A stretch of 64,000 bases of DNA, taken from positions 1,736,001-1,800,000 of the forward strand of contig CP188828.1 in the NCBI GenBank assembly GCA_050110875.1, in the 5' to 3' direction. Source of the stretch: Methyloligella sp050110875 (GTDB lineage: Bacteria > Pseudomonadota > Alphaproteobacteria > Rhizobiales > Methyloligellaceae). The notes beneath the pieces are model-generated. The model worked only from the letters and a program-made list of their open reading frames with translations. It made no database searches and was not told where the DNA came from. Positions 26,256-35,419 of the stretch are shown one piece after another; position 1 is the stretch's first letter; each line of letters starts with the position of its first letter. The position numbers and the translations under genes are program-made.

Positions 26256-27278
26256 ATGACGCCTGTCACAAACAACCGCGATAGAAAATTAACGCATGGC
26301 AGCAAACGACTCCGGGTCTGCGACTTTCTTCAACGCGGTGAGACAGCTCTGGAGAGCTCGGACGATACCGTTTCGGCGAACGACATCCTTATCGAAGGTC
26401 AATTCCTGCATCAGGAACTGCGCCGGGGCCTGGTCCTCCATGCCAGCAATGCCATCGAGGAGAAACGATTCACGGCGACGTCCTCATTGGGGGAAGGGCT
26501 GTCTTGCGTTTTCTTTCTTGAGGGAAAGGTCGACGTGAAAATCGGCGGCCGCGACTTCGAGTTTCAGGCCGAAGACCACCGTGCGACCACCGGCGCTGCA
26601 ATCGTCAGCGCACAACGCGAAAGCTTTCAGCGGGCGTCGGCCGGCAGACAGCATGTCCGGCATCTCGTTGTCTCCGCCACCACCGAATGGCTCGATGTCG
26701 AAGGATTGGAAGAGGTCGACACGGAGCGTAATACCGCAAGGCTCCTGAGAGAACATCTCACCGATCACCGCTGGACCTTGAGCCCACGCGTATTGGCCTT
26801 GGTGGACCAGATCTTTTCACCGAGCGTCTTCACCGAAGAGCTGCGCCGGCTCTATCTGGAAAGCCGCGCAGTGGAGATCGTCGCCGAGACGATCAGCGCA
26901 GTCACCAATGCGGAACCGCGAAGGATCAACGGCGGACTCCTGGAACGGACCGACCTCACCCGACTGCGCCGCGCCAAGGATCTGATCGAGGCGAAGCTGA
27001 CCGAGCCGCTGACTGTTCAGATCATCGCTCGCGAGGCCGGCGTCAGCCCCAGCGGTCTTCAGCGCCTCTTCCGGCTCGCAGAGGGGGTGAGTGTGTTCGA
27101 GTATGTGAGACGGCACCGGCTGGAGCGGGCTTTCGACGCTCTCTCAGCCGGCGGAAGCCGCGTACAAGAGGCGAGCGTCATTGCTGGCTATACCAATCCC
27201 GCGAACTTCGCGACCGCCTTCCGCCGGCAATACGGCCTCGCGCCGCGAGAAATAAGATGGTCGCTCAAGAGTCATTGA
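26256..27278 (+). CDS. AraC family regulator, PchR-like, divergent from the siderophore operon
   Basis: The 340-residue regulator has an N-terminal sensing half with a cupin-like region (GLSCVFFLEGKVDVKIGGRD) and two C-terminal helix-turn-helix motifs (VQIIAREAGVSPSGLQRLFR and VQEASVIAGYTNPANFATAFRRQYG). It probably activates the divergent receptor-binding protein-reductase operon when the siderophore is present, as PchR-type proteins do. The ATG at 26256 has a GAAAGG site about 10 bases upstream; the GTG at 26247 does not. Confidence 0.9.
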   Translation: MTPVTNNRDRKLTHGSKRLRVCDFLQRGETALESSDDTVSANDILIEGQFLHQELRRGLVLHASNAIEEKRFTATSSLGEGLSCVFFLEGKVDVKIGGRDFEFQAEDHRATTGAAIVSAQRESFQRASAGRQHVRHLVVSATTEWLDVEGLEEVDTERNTARLLREHLTDHRWTLSPRVLALVDQIFSPSVFTEELRRLYLESRAVEIVAETISAVTNAEPRRINGGLLERTDLTRLRRAKDLIEAKLTEPLTVQIIAREAGVSPSGLQRLFRLAEGVSVFEYVRRHRLERAFDALSAGGSRVQEASVIAGYTNPANFATAFRRQYGLAPREIRWSLKSH

Positions 27279-27308
27279 AAGCTGCAAAACCGGTTACCGT
27301 AGGCGTAT

Positions 27309-27674
27309 TCAAGCTTTGAGATGACTCCAGTTGTGAGTCCAGATCAAAGATTCGTCACGCGCTGGGAATTTGCTGACGCAACGGCAGCGCCATTCTTGCA
27401 GCAAGCCTCGCTTCTTCGAGTTAGCCCAAGCATCGGCCAGAACGGTCAGTTCCAGCAGAGTGGCGGAACGTCCCGGCCTTTCCTGAAGAAAGCTTCCGAC
27501 GTCGCTTTGTTCGAGGACAGCAGCGTTGCGGTTGGAATCGACAGCGGTGCCTTTGGAAGCGTCGGCTTGAGAGCAGACGACCAGGTAGACCGGATAGTTC
27601 GTAACGACGACAGGTCGCTCCGGTCTTACACCGTGGCGCCCTTTTCCTCGTGGGACGCGTCTCTTGTTTCCCAC
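27309..27674 (-). CDS. Hypothetical protein beside insertion-sequence debris
   Basis: A 121-residue frame with a basic start (KRRVPRGKGRHG) and then a balanced composition (VVVTNYPVYLVVCSQADA). No family is recognised. It overlaps the end of the next frame by about 50 bases in another phase, so at most one of the two starts is right. It may be a fragment of the gene that the insertion sequence hit. Confidence 0.3.
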   Translation of the reverse strand: MGNKRRVPRGKGRHGVRPERPVVVTNYPVYLVVCSQADASKGTAVDSNRNAAVLEQSDVGSFLQERPGRSATLLELTVLADAWANSKKRGLLQEWRCRCVSKFPARDESLIWTHNWSHLKA

Positions 27675-27875
27675 TCCAAAATCTTTCCATGCTCCGGCTC
27701 GAGCACAGGTCGGATCTCACGAAGGACCGAAACCGTGGTCCCTTGCGTCCAGCCATGCTCCATGAACTTGGTCCCTATGAGGAGCGCGAAAATCTCATAT
27801 TCAGAAAACCAGACTTCGACTCCGCTCCCTTCAGGGTCTCTCCCGAAGAAGGCGTAATTGGCTTTCTCAGGATCC
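27626..27875 (-). pseudogene. Unidentified gene fragment joined to the IS3 remnant
   Basis: About 80 codons at the 3' end of a frame that begins inside the IS3 transposase remnant. The sequence past the junction (YAFFGRDPEG, VEVWFSEYEIFALLIGTKF) is coding-like but not transposase. It is probably the tail of a host or phage gene truncated by the insertion or by a later deletion. Function unknown. Confidence 0.4.
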
Positions 27876-28460
27876 GTTGGTTGTTTGGCTGGAACCTTCA
27901 GCCCCTCTTGCCGCCAGATGCGCTCAACCCGCTTGTCGTTGACCACCCAGCCCGCCTGGTTGCGCAGGAGTTCGGCGATCTTGGGATAGCCGTAGCGGCC
28001 AAAGCGGCGAGCCAGTGCGACGATGTCCTCGGTCAGTTGCTGCTCGTCGTCCCGGCCGCGCGGGATACGTCGCTGCGTGGAACGATGCTCCCCAGCACGC
28101 GGCATATCCGGCGCTCCGAGACCCTCGGCAGAACTGTCCGAACATGGTCAACACAGGCACGGCGACGCGAGGGGCTCAGAAGTTTCCCCTGGCAGCCTCC
28201 GAAAGGATCAGTTTGTCGAGCGTCAGATCGGCAACCGCCTTGCGCAGCCGCTCGTTCTCCTTCTGGAGTTCTTTCAACTGGCGAAGCTGGTCCCGGCTCG
28301 CCGCCATACTGCTTGCGCCACCTGTAATACGTCAGCTCGGAAACGCCGATCTGGCGAACCGCATCCGCCATCGCCATGCCCTGGCCGCGCAGAACTTCAA
28401 CCTGTCGAAGCTTCGTGACGATCTCTTCCGGCTTGTGTCGCTTGTTTTGGGGGTGGATCA
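27876..28460 (-). mobile_element. IS3-family insertion sequence remnant (orfA with frameshifts, orfB truncated)
   Basis: OrfA begins HKPEEIVTKLRQVEVLRGQG with a helix-turn-helix (ADAVRQIGVSELTYYRWRKQYGG). Just after YGG the frame slips, apparently by a two-base loss, and continues in another phase as the leucine-zipper part (LRQLKELQKENERLRKAV, ending SEAARGNF). OrfB starts normally, slips again near the RVLG/HRST junction (one base lost), reads RRFGRYGYPKIAELLRNQAG, and stops being transposase after VPAKQP at about 27876. The catalytic DDE region is missing. The right boundary TGATCCACCCCC at 28460 abuts the istA fragment. Nonfunctional. Confidence 0.85.
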
Positions 28461-28705
28461 GATCTGCTTGATCGATTTCCTGTCCTGGAAATACGCCCGA
28501 CGGATCTTCGCGATAGTTTCCACGACCAACATCCCGCACCTGCTCCCGGTTGCCCCGGGAGGTCACCGACGCTGGTCTTGGGAAGACGCTCCTCGCGCTC
28601 ATGGCCGCGCGCGGAGCGCGAAAGTAATCTTCTTGCTCGAAATTGGCGATCAACTAACCAGGCGATCTGGTAGTGTCTCAGTTGAAATAGGGCCACTTTG
28701 ACGCG
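28461..28705 (-). mobile_element. IS21-family remnant with 5' end of istA
   Basis: On the minus strand an ATG at 28532 opens VETIAKIRRAYFQDRKSIKQI, the characteristic IstA N-terminus. The reading frame ends where the IS3 remnant begins (28460), so the IS3 element inserted into istA. Upstream, GTCAAAGTGGCCC near 28690 resembles the repeated GTGGCC motifs at IS21-type ends. The outer boundary is approximate. Confidence 0.65.
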
Positions 28706-29106
28706 GACGAATTTGGAGGTGGCCGAGCATCGTCTCGCGACGGTGCGGAACCTTTCGGCGGTGCCGCAGACAAAGAGGAAACCCAAATGCAAACCGAGGA
28801 CGGTCTATCAAAGCGCCATCGCCGCTATCGGAACCAGCGCCCAGACGGTGCCGCTGCTGTAACCAGATCGTACCAGAGCAATCCCGACTCGAGAGCATGA
28901 TATGACCCGGTTCGCCCCCTACCTATGTCATCTGTCAGAGGGAGGACCGAGACCATCTTTAGTGAGAGGTGGAGACCGCAAAAGAGTCAAATGCATGAGC
29001 GGCAACTTGTGCAGAAGACGCTGGCGGAAAAGGCAACTCTGCGCCTTTTAGCACAGCAGCGAGGCTTTAATGTGTATGCGCATCGGCAGTGAGTGCCGGG
29101 GCTCGG
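28706..29106. other. Gene-free stretch after the insertion-sequence debris
   Basis: No frame here looks like protein and no terminal inverted repeat or RNA is recognised. It may be further decayed mobile DNA. Confidence 0.4.
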
Positions 29107-30132
29107 CTAAGCAAATTTGCGCGCCTCCGCGAATGAGATCAGTCGGCGGTTCTCTTTGTCCCAAAGCACGAGCCGCACAGCTTTGAGGCTTTGAAGCAGG
29201 GTGAGGCGGCCGACATTCGAAAGCTCGGGATGGTCCCGCAGCGCCTCCGGCAGGCGATAGTATGGTATCTTGCTCGACAGATGGTGCACATGATGCACTC
29301 CAATATTGGCGGTGAACCAGCCCAAGACGCCCGGCAGATCATAGTGCGAGCTACCGTGCAGCGCCGCCTCGTGGAAGCTCCAGCCTTCTTCGTGCTCCCA
29401 AAGCGTATCCTCGAACTGATGCTGGACATAGAAGAGCCAGACCCCGATCGAGGCAGCAAGAAGCGTGATCGGCAGTTGCACGAGCAGGAAGGGACCGGCG
29501 CCCACCAGCCAAATCATCGCGGCGACCAGCATCCCGATCGCCGCGTTCGTCGCCATCGCACTCGCCCAAGGCCCCCAACCGTTGCGCATCAGTCCCATCG
29601 GCAGCCGGTGGCGCAGGATGAACAGATATGCCGGCCCAAGGCCAAACATGACGACCGGGTGCCGGTATAGGCGGTATAGGAACTGGCGCCATGGCGTCAG
29701 GGCCCGAAACTCATCAACGGTAAGCGTGTCGATATCGCCGATACCTCGGCGGTCGAGATTGCCTGAGCTAGCATGGTGGAGTGCGTGGGCTCGCCGCCAG
29801 AAGTCGTAAGGCGTCAGCGTCAGAACGCCTATGGCGCGTCCGGCCCAATCATTGGTATGACGACGACGGAAAAATGAGCCATGGCCGCAATCATGCTGAA
29901 TCATGAAGAGACGAACAAGAAAGCCTGCTGCCGGAAGGGAGAGAAGGAGACCGATCCAGTAGCCAGCATCCAGTGCAGCCCACATTAGAATCCACAGCAG
30001 CACAAAAGGCACCGCCGTGATTACCAGTTCGAACGCGCTGCGCGCGCTGTTCGACTCCCGGTATGGAGCGAGGTCTCGTATCAGCGCGCGGGAGTCGGGA
30101 GTGATGTTAGCGTTCGGATGTCGTTCAGGCAT
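29107..30132 (-). CDS. Membrane fatty acid desaturase
   Basis: An integral-membrane di-iron desaturase that introduces double bonds into acyl chains. The 341-residue product has the three histidine boxes: HDCGHGSFF (about 81-89), HALHHA (about 117-122) and HHVHHLSSKIP (about 280-290), with paired membrane segments between them. The ATG at 30132 is preferred because GAGAGG lies 8 bases upstream; the frame can be read from a GTG at 30159. Regiospecificity (delta-12 or omega-3 like) cannot be assigned. The gene stands alone. Confidence 0.9.
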   Translation of the reverse strand: MPERHPNANITPDSRALIRDLAPYRESNSARSAFELVITAVPFVLLWILMWAALDAGYWIGLLLSLPAAGFLVRLFMIQHDCGHGSFFRRRHTNDWAGRAIGVLTLTPYDFWRRAHALHHASSGNLDRRGIGDIDTLTVDEFRALTPWRQFLYRLYRHPVVMFGLGPAYLFILRHRLPMGLMRNGWGPWASAMATNAAIGMLVAAMIWLVGAGPFLLVQLPITLLAASIGVWLFYVQHQFEDTLWEHEEGWSFHEAALHGSSHYDLPGVLGWFTANIGVHHVHHLSSKIPYYRLPEALRDHPELSNVGRLTLLQSLKAVRLVLWDKENRRLISFAEARKFA

Positions 30133-30545
30133 GTACAGCCTCTCTATCAGCTTCGGCACGCAGATTGACGGTTTGGGCTGAGATGAGACCGTATGCCGAG
30201 ACCGTGCAGTGTGATGTTGCGACCCTTCCGTCCAGCCGGAACTCGACTGGGATATCCCGCAACCTCACCTGAATGCTGGCGGAGACGGTGGAAGGGAGAT
30301 GGTTAACGAACAGGCGAAAAGCTGCCCGGAATTTCGAATACTAGACGCGATCGCGGACAGCATCTGAGCAATTTTGAACACTCTCTCGGACCTGGTGCGG
30401 ATTAGGAATTGCAAGGCGCACGCGGCATCGTTGCCCGTATTCTCTCGTCCGTCTGTACAGTTCGATTTGCTATGTTACGGCTCCACATATGACTGCCGTC
30501 CACATGTGGGGGTGTCGGGAGACTTAGTACAGGAAGAGTCGTGCC
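30133..30545. other. Intergenic region between desaturase and Crp/Fnr genes
   Basis: The divergent promoters of the desaturase (minus) and Crp/Fnr regulator (plus) should lie here. There is a partial CACAT/ATGTG symmetry near 30484-30515, but I see no convincing FNR box. No coding sequence is supported. Confidence 0.4.
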
Positions 30546-31217
30546 ATGACGACGGAACGCCAGCCGAAATTCGATCCCAAAGCCTTTCTCGCCCGTGTCG
30601 GCAAGGGCAGGAGCATCGGCAACTACGACAAAGGCCAGATCGTCTTCTCGCAGGGCGAGCCGGCGGATGCGGTCTTTTATATCCAGAAGGGCAAGGTGAA
30701 AGCCACGGTCGTATCGGAGCAGGGCAAGGAAGCCGTCGTTGCCATGCTAGGGAGGAACGAGTTCTTTGGCGAGGGATGCCTGGCAGGACAGGTCAAGCGC
30801 ATATCGACGGTCGAGGTCATGACGCCTGCCGTCATCTCGCGGTTGGAGAAGACGGCGATCCTTCGCGTGATCCAGGAGGAGCCTGCATTCTCCGAACTGT
30901 TCATCGCCCATCTTCTGAGCAGGGCCGTTCGGGTCGAGGCGGACCTCGTCGATCAACTGTTCAATTCGAGTGAGAAGCGCCTTGCCCGTCTGCTCCTGCT
31001 GCTGGCGAATTTCGGTAAGGACGGACAGCCGGAGCCCATGATTGCGAAGATCAGCCAGGAGACGCTTGCGCAGATGATCGGAACAACGCGGGCGCGCGTG
31101 AGCTTCTTCATGAACAAGTTCCGAAAGCTGGGCTTTATATCCTACAATGGCGGGATCGAAGTTCACAGCTCGCTGCTCAACGCTATCCTGCACGAAAAGC
31201 CGCACATTGAGCCCTGA
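30546..31217 (+). CDS. Crp/Fnr family transcriptional regulator
   Basis: The 223-residue protein has a cyclic-nucleotide-binding-type beta-barrel (about 25-120: IVFSQGEPADAVFYIQKGKV, FFGEGCLAG), a dimerisation helix and a C-terminal winged helix with recognition helix SQETLAQMIGTTRARVSFFMNKFR. There is no FNR-type N-terminal cysteine cluster, so oxygen sensing through an iron-sulfur cluster is unlikely. The ligand is unknown. It is followed at 180 bases by a sensor kinase gene on the same strand. Confidence 0.9.
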   Translation: MTTERQPKFDPKAFLARVGKGRSIGNYDKGQIVFSQGEPADAVFYIQKGKVKATVVSEQGKEAVVAMLGRNEFFGEGCLAGQVKRISTVEVMTPAVISRLEKTAILRVIQEEPAFSELFIAHLLSRAVRVEADLVDQLFNSSEKRLARLLLLLANFGKDGQPEPMIAKISQETLAQMIGTTRARVSFFMNKFRKLGFISYNGGIEVHSSLLNAILHEKPHIEP

Positions 31218-31397
31218 TCCCCACATCCTCGCGAAGTGATCAATTCTGCTCAGCCGTCACCCCAGTATGAGCGTAGGACTATAGTTTATGGAGAGTTCCT
31301 CCTCGTAATGTCCGTTGGCGGCCGACGCCGCCCGGACATTCATCCCCTGTGCGCCCAGAGGGGTTCGTACTCGGGCGCCTGTTGCGGGAGAGTTGAC

Positions 31398-32498
31398 ATG
31401 GAAAAGCAATACAGGCCTGCGCTTCCAATCCGAGCACACAAATTGGTTGCGCCCGCCAATCGGTATTTCCCGGAATTTGATGAAGCTCGCCCCCTGGCTG
31501 AGGCAATCGTGGAAACAATCTGCGAACCCCTGTTGGTTCTCGATGAAGAATTGCGCGTGGTCAAAGCAAATCGCGCCTTCTGTCACATGTTCAAAGTCGA
31601 TTGGCGGGAGGTTCAGGGTTGCCCTTTCTACGCGTTGGGCGGTGGCCGGTGGGACATTCCGAAGCTGAGATTCATGCTGACGAATTTCCTGGTGACAGAA
31701 GTCTGCGAAGTCGATGCAGATGTTCCGGGGCTCGGGCGCTGCATGCTGCTGCTAAATGCGCGCAAGCTGTTCCACCAGGGCAACGACCGCGCGCTGGTGC
31801 TTCTGACGATCGAGGACATCAGCGGGCGCCGCGCCGATGAACGGCAGACGGCGGAGTTACTGCATCAGAATGAAACCCTTCTTCAGGAGATGCAGCACCG
31901 TATCGCCAACAGCCTTCAGATTATCGCGAGCATCCTCCTCATGAAGGCGCGTGCGGTGCAGTCGGAGGAGGCGCGGGTGCATCTCAAGGATACCCATCAG
32001 CGGATCATGTCGGTGGCGGCCGTACAGCAGCAACTCGGCATCGCGCGGCATGGAGAACAGATCGAACTCGCCCCGTATTTGTCGCGGCTTTGCGAGACTC
32101 TGGCGGCCTCGTTGATCGGCGTCAGTCGTCCGATTTCAATCAGAACTCAGGTGGACGAGGCCGCAGTACCGTCCGCGACGGCGGTCAGCATCGGTCTCAT
32201 CGTGACCGAGTTGGTGATCAACGCTCTCAAGCATGCGTTTATGCCCGATACGACCGCCGGCCTGATCGTCGTCACCTATGAAGTCGCCGAATCGGGCTGG
32301 CAGCTTACAATTTCCGACAATGGGATCGGGAAATCCGAGTCTCATACCGGCAAGGCAAGTCCAGGACTGGGCACAGGCATCGTCGAGGCGCTCGCCAAAC
32401 AGCTTGAAGGTCGCGTGAAGATCTCGATGGGGTTGAGCGGCACATCGGTGTCGATTACCCGCGGAATGATGAGTTTCCGGCTACACCACGCGGCCTAG
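31398..32498 (+). CDS. HisKA_2-type sensor histidine kinase with N-terminal PAS domain
   Basis: From the ATG at 31398 (behind GGGAGAG) the 366-residue soluble kinase has a PAS domain (about 40-150: ICEPLLVLDEELRVVKANRA, FCHMFK). A HisKA_2 dimerisation box with the phospho-acceptor His (MQHRIANSLQIIASIL) and a HATPase domain (VTELVINALKHAF, then ISDNGIGKS and GLGTGIVEALAKQL) follow. This kinase class often works with a PhyR/EcfG general stress pathway or a lone receiver protein. No response regulator is encoded nearby. A longer GTG-started frame at 31236 lacks support. Confidence 0.88.
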   Translation: MEKQYRPALPIRAHKLVAPANRYFPEFDEARPLAEAIVETICEPLLVLDEELRVVKANRAFCHMFKVDWREVQGCPFYALGGGRWDIPKLRFMLTNFLVTEVCEVDADVPGLGRCMLLLNARKLFHQGNDRALVLLTIEDISGRRADERQTAELLHQNETLLQEMQHRIANSLQIIASILLMKARAVQSEEARVHLKDTHQRIMSVAAVQQQLGIARHGEQIELAPYLSRLCETLAASLIGVSRPISIRTQVDEAAVPSATAVSIGLIVTELVINALKHAFMPDTTAGLIVVTYEVAESGWQLTISDNGIGKSESHTGKASPGLGTGIVEALAKQLEGRVKISMGLSGTSVSITRGMMSFRLHHAA

Positions 32499-32985
32499 TA
32501 CCAGCGTTGCATACGCGCCCTTCACCCAGATGCTGGTAATGAGGGCGCTCGTCGCCGATAGGATGGTGCGGTCCAGATCGGAAGGCCGAACACAGTCGGG
32601 CTATATTAGAAGAGCAACAGGAAAAGCTGAGGCGCCTTAAAGAGGAGACGACAAGGCGTAAGCGCGCGTGGGCGAAGCAGCTGATCAGGAAGTAGCCCCT
32701 CACCCGAAAGACCGAGGGAATTATAGCCGGCGGGCCGAGGCATCATGAATAGAAAGCAGCGAGCACGGCTGAGCGGTTCTGTGTGGCCGAGGTATCTACA
32801 AAAGTCGAATAAGAAAGCCTGAACGCCGGAAGGTGCTTGTGGTCGAGCCTATCGGCCCAAAGGCGAGGTGCCTACGGTGCCGCCTAATCGAGAGTCAGGA
32901 CAGGCGGTTCCACCAAGCCTCCGGCAGTTTACGAGTACCCATCCAGCGGCAGCTCGTATGTACAAAGTCATAGGGCCGACCGGAC
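32499..32985. other. Gene-poor region with a coding-like C-terminal remnant
   Basis: In the plus frame ending at a TAG near 32694, about 40 codons read as a highly charged helix (SRAILEEQQEKLRRLKEET, RRKRAWAKQLIRK). No conventional start codon precedes it after the last in-frame stop, so it is a small ORF with an unseen start or a fragment. Nothing else is recognised. Confidence 0.3.
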
Positions 32986-34335
32986 TCACTCAAGGTCCTT
33001 CTGCATATGGTTTTGCTTTGCCACCTTGGGCGAGCGCAGACTGATTGTCGCCAGAAGCAACAGCCCTACCGTAGCCGCAACTGCGGACGCAGACAGGATT
33101 CCGATCTTGGCTGACTGGAGCATCTCGGGAGCATAGGCGAGGCTTGCAATGAACAACGACATCGTAAAGCCGATACCAGTTAGGCAGGCTCCGGCTATCA
33201 ACAGTCCCCAGGTGAGGCCGGTCGGCTTCGTTGCAATGCCGATGTGTACAGCGAGCCAGGTAAATATAAAGACGCCGGAGGGCTTTCCCACAACGAGACC
33301 TGCAAAGATTGCAGCCACGACTGGTTGTGTAATGTCTGCACCCGCGAATGGCACGCCGGCGTTGGCAAGGGCGAAGATCGGCATGACCGCAAATCCGATC
33401 CAGGGATGGAGCATCAATTCGAGCCGCTCTAGGGGGGAAAGGGATTCGGTGGCCGCCACACCCGCGTGCTTAAGATCGCGGCGATCCATTGTGTCCCCGC
33501 TCCAATGCTCGCCTGTCGGGTAGGCGAGCACCCGTTCGAATGCGGCGCGCAATCGGGCATCGCTTACCCATACACGGGTGGGGGTCATCAAACCGAGGAT
33601 AACGCCGGTAACCGTGGCGTGGATTCCGGAGGCATCGAAGCAGAACCAGATCACGCTCCCGAGCCCGAAGTATATCGGAATGTTTCGGATCCCCAGGCGT
33701 GCAGCCACGGCGACAGTAGCGAGTCCCAGCCCTGCGAGACCGAGTGCGGTCCAGTTCAGCGTCTCGCCATAACTAACAGCCACAATGAGGATTGCTCCCA
33801 CATCGTCGAAGATCGCCAGGGACAAGAGGAAAAGGCGAAGACTTGGCGAGATGCGAGAGCCAAAGAGTGCCAAGCATCCGATGACGAACGCTGTATCTGT
33901 GGCCATCACGGTTCCCCAGCCATGCATGCCGGGTTGACCGTTTATCAGCATGAGATAGAGACACGCCGGCAAAACCATGCCGCCGAGCGCACCGGCGAAG
34001 GGCAGTGCTGCAATGCGCGGATTCCGCAGCTCGCCTAGAATGACCTCTCTTTTGAGCTCGAGGGCAACCACGAAAAAGAAGAACGTTATCAATCCGTCGT
34101 TGATCCAGTGCCGTAGCGAACGACTGAAATCCAATGGCCCAAGATGGAAACCGATTGAGGTTTTCCAGAATCCCAAAAAGGGCTCAGACAACGGTGAATT
34201 GGCGAGGATAAGCGCGAAGAATGTCGCCACAAGCAATAGGATACCGGCGGCGGCTTCGATTCTGACAAATCGGGCGAAGGGCCGCGTGAAACGATCAGCG
34301 ATCTCGTGAGGTAAATGATCGGTGTCCGCCATCAC
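32986..34335 (-). CDS. nhaA: Na+/H+ antiporter NhaA
   Basis: An inner-membrane antiporter that expels Na+ or Li+ for protons and controls cytoplasmic pH. The 449-residue protein has about 12 hydrophobic helices and the NhaA signatures: FFFFVVALELKREV, the TDTAF helix and the transport-site LAIFDDVGAILIVA with its paired aspartates. Length is slightly above the usual 380-440. It stands between a gene-poor region and a transglutaminase gene on the same strand. Confidence 0.95.
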   Translation of the reverse strand: MMADTDHLPHEIADRFTRPFARFVRIEAAAGILLLVATFFALILANSPLSEPFLGFWKTSIGFHLGPLDFSRSLRHWINDGLITFFFFVVALELKREVILGELRNPRIAALPFAGALGGMVLPACLYLMLINGQPGMHGWGTVMATDTAFVIGCLALFGSRISPSLRLFLLSLAIFDDVGAILIVAVSYGETLNWTALGLAGLGLATVAVAARLGIRNIPIYFGLGSVIWFCFDASGIHATVTGVILGLMTPTRVWVSDARLRAAFERVLAYPTGEHWSGDTMDRRDLKHAGVAATESLSPLERLELMLHPWIGFAVMPIFALANAGVPFAGADITQPVVAAIFAGLVVGKPSGVFIFTWLAVHIGIATKPTGLTWGLLIAGACLTGIGFTMSLFIASLAYAPEMLQSAKIGILSASAVAATVGLLLLATISLRSPKVAKQNHMQKDLE

Positions 34336-34403
34336 TTCGCGAGTCTCCCTTTGTCAGTGGGTTTTGTGGGAACTGGAAGGGTAGTCGGACCGGATCCTGT
34401 TCG

Positions 34404-35282
34404 TCAGCCCGATCGAGTGACGGAAACCTCTACGGTCATGCCAAGACAAATCGCGCCGTCGTGCCGATAGGTTCCCGCCACCGGCACGGCCTGAGCAGGT
34501 GTCCGCGTGGTCGCGATACGAACTAGGTTGCGCCCCGCCACGATCCTATTGGTTGGGTCGAATTCTATCCATCCCGCACCCGGAATGAAGACATCCGCCC
34601 ATGCATGTGTGGCTCCACTCCCGCTGAGTTCTGGCTTATCCGTTGCGTCGCTTCCAGGGTCGTAGAGATAGCCGGTGACGAAGCGGGCGGCGAATCCGAG
34701 GGAGCGGGCCGCCTCCATGAACAGGAAAGCGAAGTCTCGGCACGTGCCGCTCATGAGTGCGATGGTCTCGGCGGGCGATTGTACGCCGTATGCATCGCGA
34801 CGCCGGTAGGCGAAGCTCTCGTGGATCGTGATGCCAAGGAGGTCAAGGAGCTGGAAGCTTCTGTTAGGCAGCGTTGTTATCTTCGCCGAGATCCAATGCT
34901 CGACCGTGGCACGGTCTTTGGGACATTGAACTGATAGTAATGGCCCCAAATCGATGCTATCGTCTGCGTTATATTGGAAGGGATATCCAGTCGTATGGCG
35001 TTCGATCCGGATCACCGGCTCATCGAGGCCATAACGGCGAAGTGTCAGGCTGCTCTCGATGACCAGTTCGTCGGTTTCCTCTTGGAACGTAAGCAGTGCC
35101 ACTGAGTTGCCAAAGACATCAAACGCCCAGTGAACATCGGCCCGTGGCGTGACGGCCAGGTTCGAGTCCAGGACGCGCATGTCATGCCCATCGCGTGGGC
35201 GGATCATCAGACGATGCATACCCAACGCTACAGGCCGGTCGTAGGCATAACGGGTCCGGTGACGAATGAGGAGCGTTCTCAT
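34404..35282 (-). CDS. Transglutaminase-like cysteine protease family protein
   Basis: The product of 292 residues from the ATG at 35282 has the bacterial transglutaminase-like N-terminal beta domain (HRTRYAYDRPVALGMHRLMI) and a papain-like core. Catalytic Cys is in SGTCRDFAFLF, His in ATHAWADVFIP and Asp in IEFDPTN, so the triad is complete. These proteins are probably peptidases or amidases rather than cross-linkers. The frame is open to 35390, and a longer form cannot be excluded. Divergently transcribed from a second member of the family. Confidence 0.88.
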   Translation of the reverse strand: MRTLLIRHRTRYAYDRPVALGMHRLMIRPRDGHDMRVLDSNLAVTPRADVHWAFDVFGNSVALLTFQEETDELVIESSLTLRRYGLDEPVIRIERHTTGYPFQYNADDSIDLGPLLSVQCPKDRATVEHWISAKITTLPNRSFQLLDLLGITIHESFAYRRRDAYGVQSPAETIALMSGTCRDFAFLFMEAARSLGFAARFVTGYLYDPGSDATDKPELSGSGATHAWADVFIPGAGWIEFDPTNRIVAGRNLVRIATTRTPAQAVPVAGTYRHDGAICLGMTVEVSVTRSG

Positions 35283-35419
35283 CGGGAGGCGCCGTGCGAA
35301 GTAGCTCGTTGGAGCGGTGACGAGATTGGTTTCGGTGGCCGCGGGCAAGAACACGACGGATGGCCTGGCGACTGACACCACCAACGACATGACACTACGC
35401 GCTGTTAGGAAGGACGACT

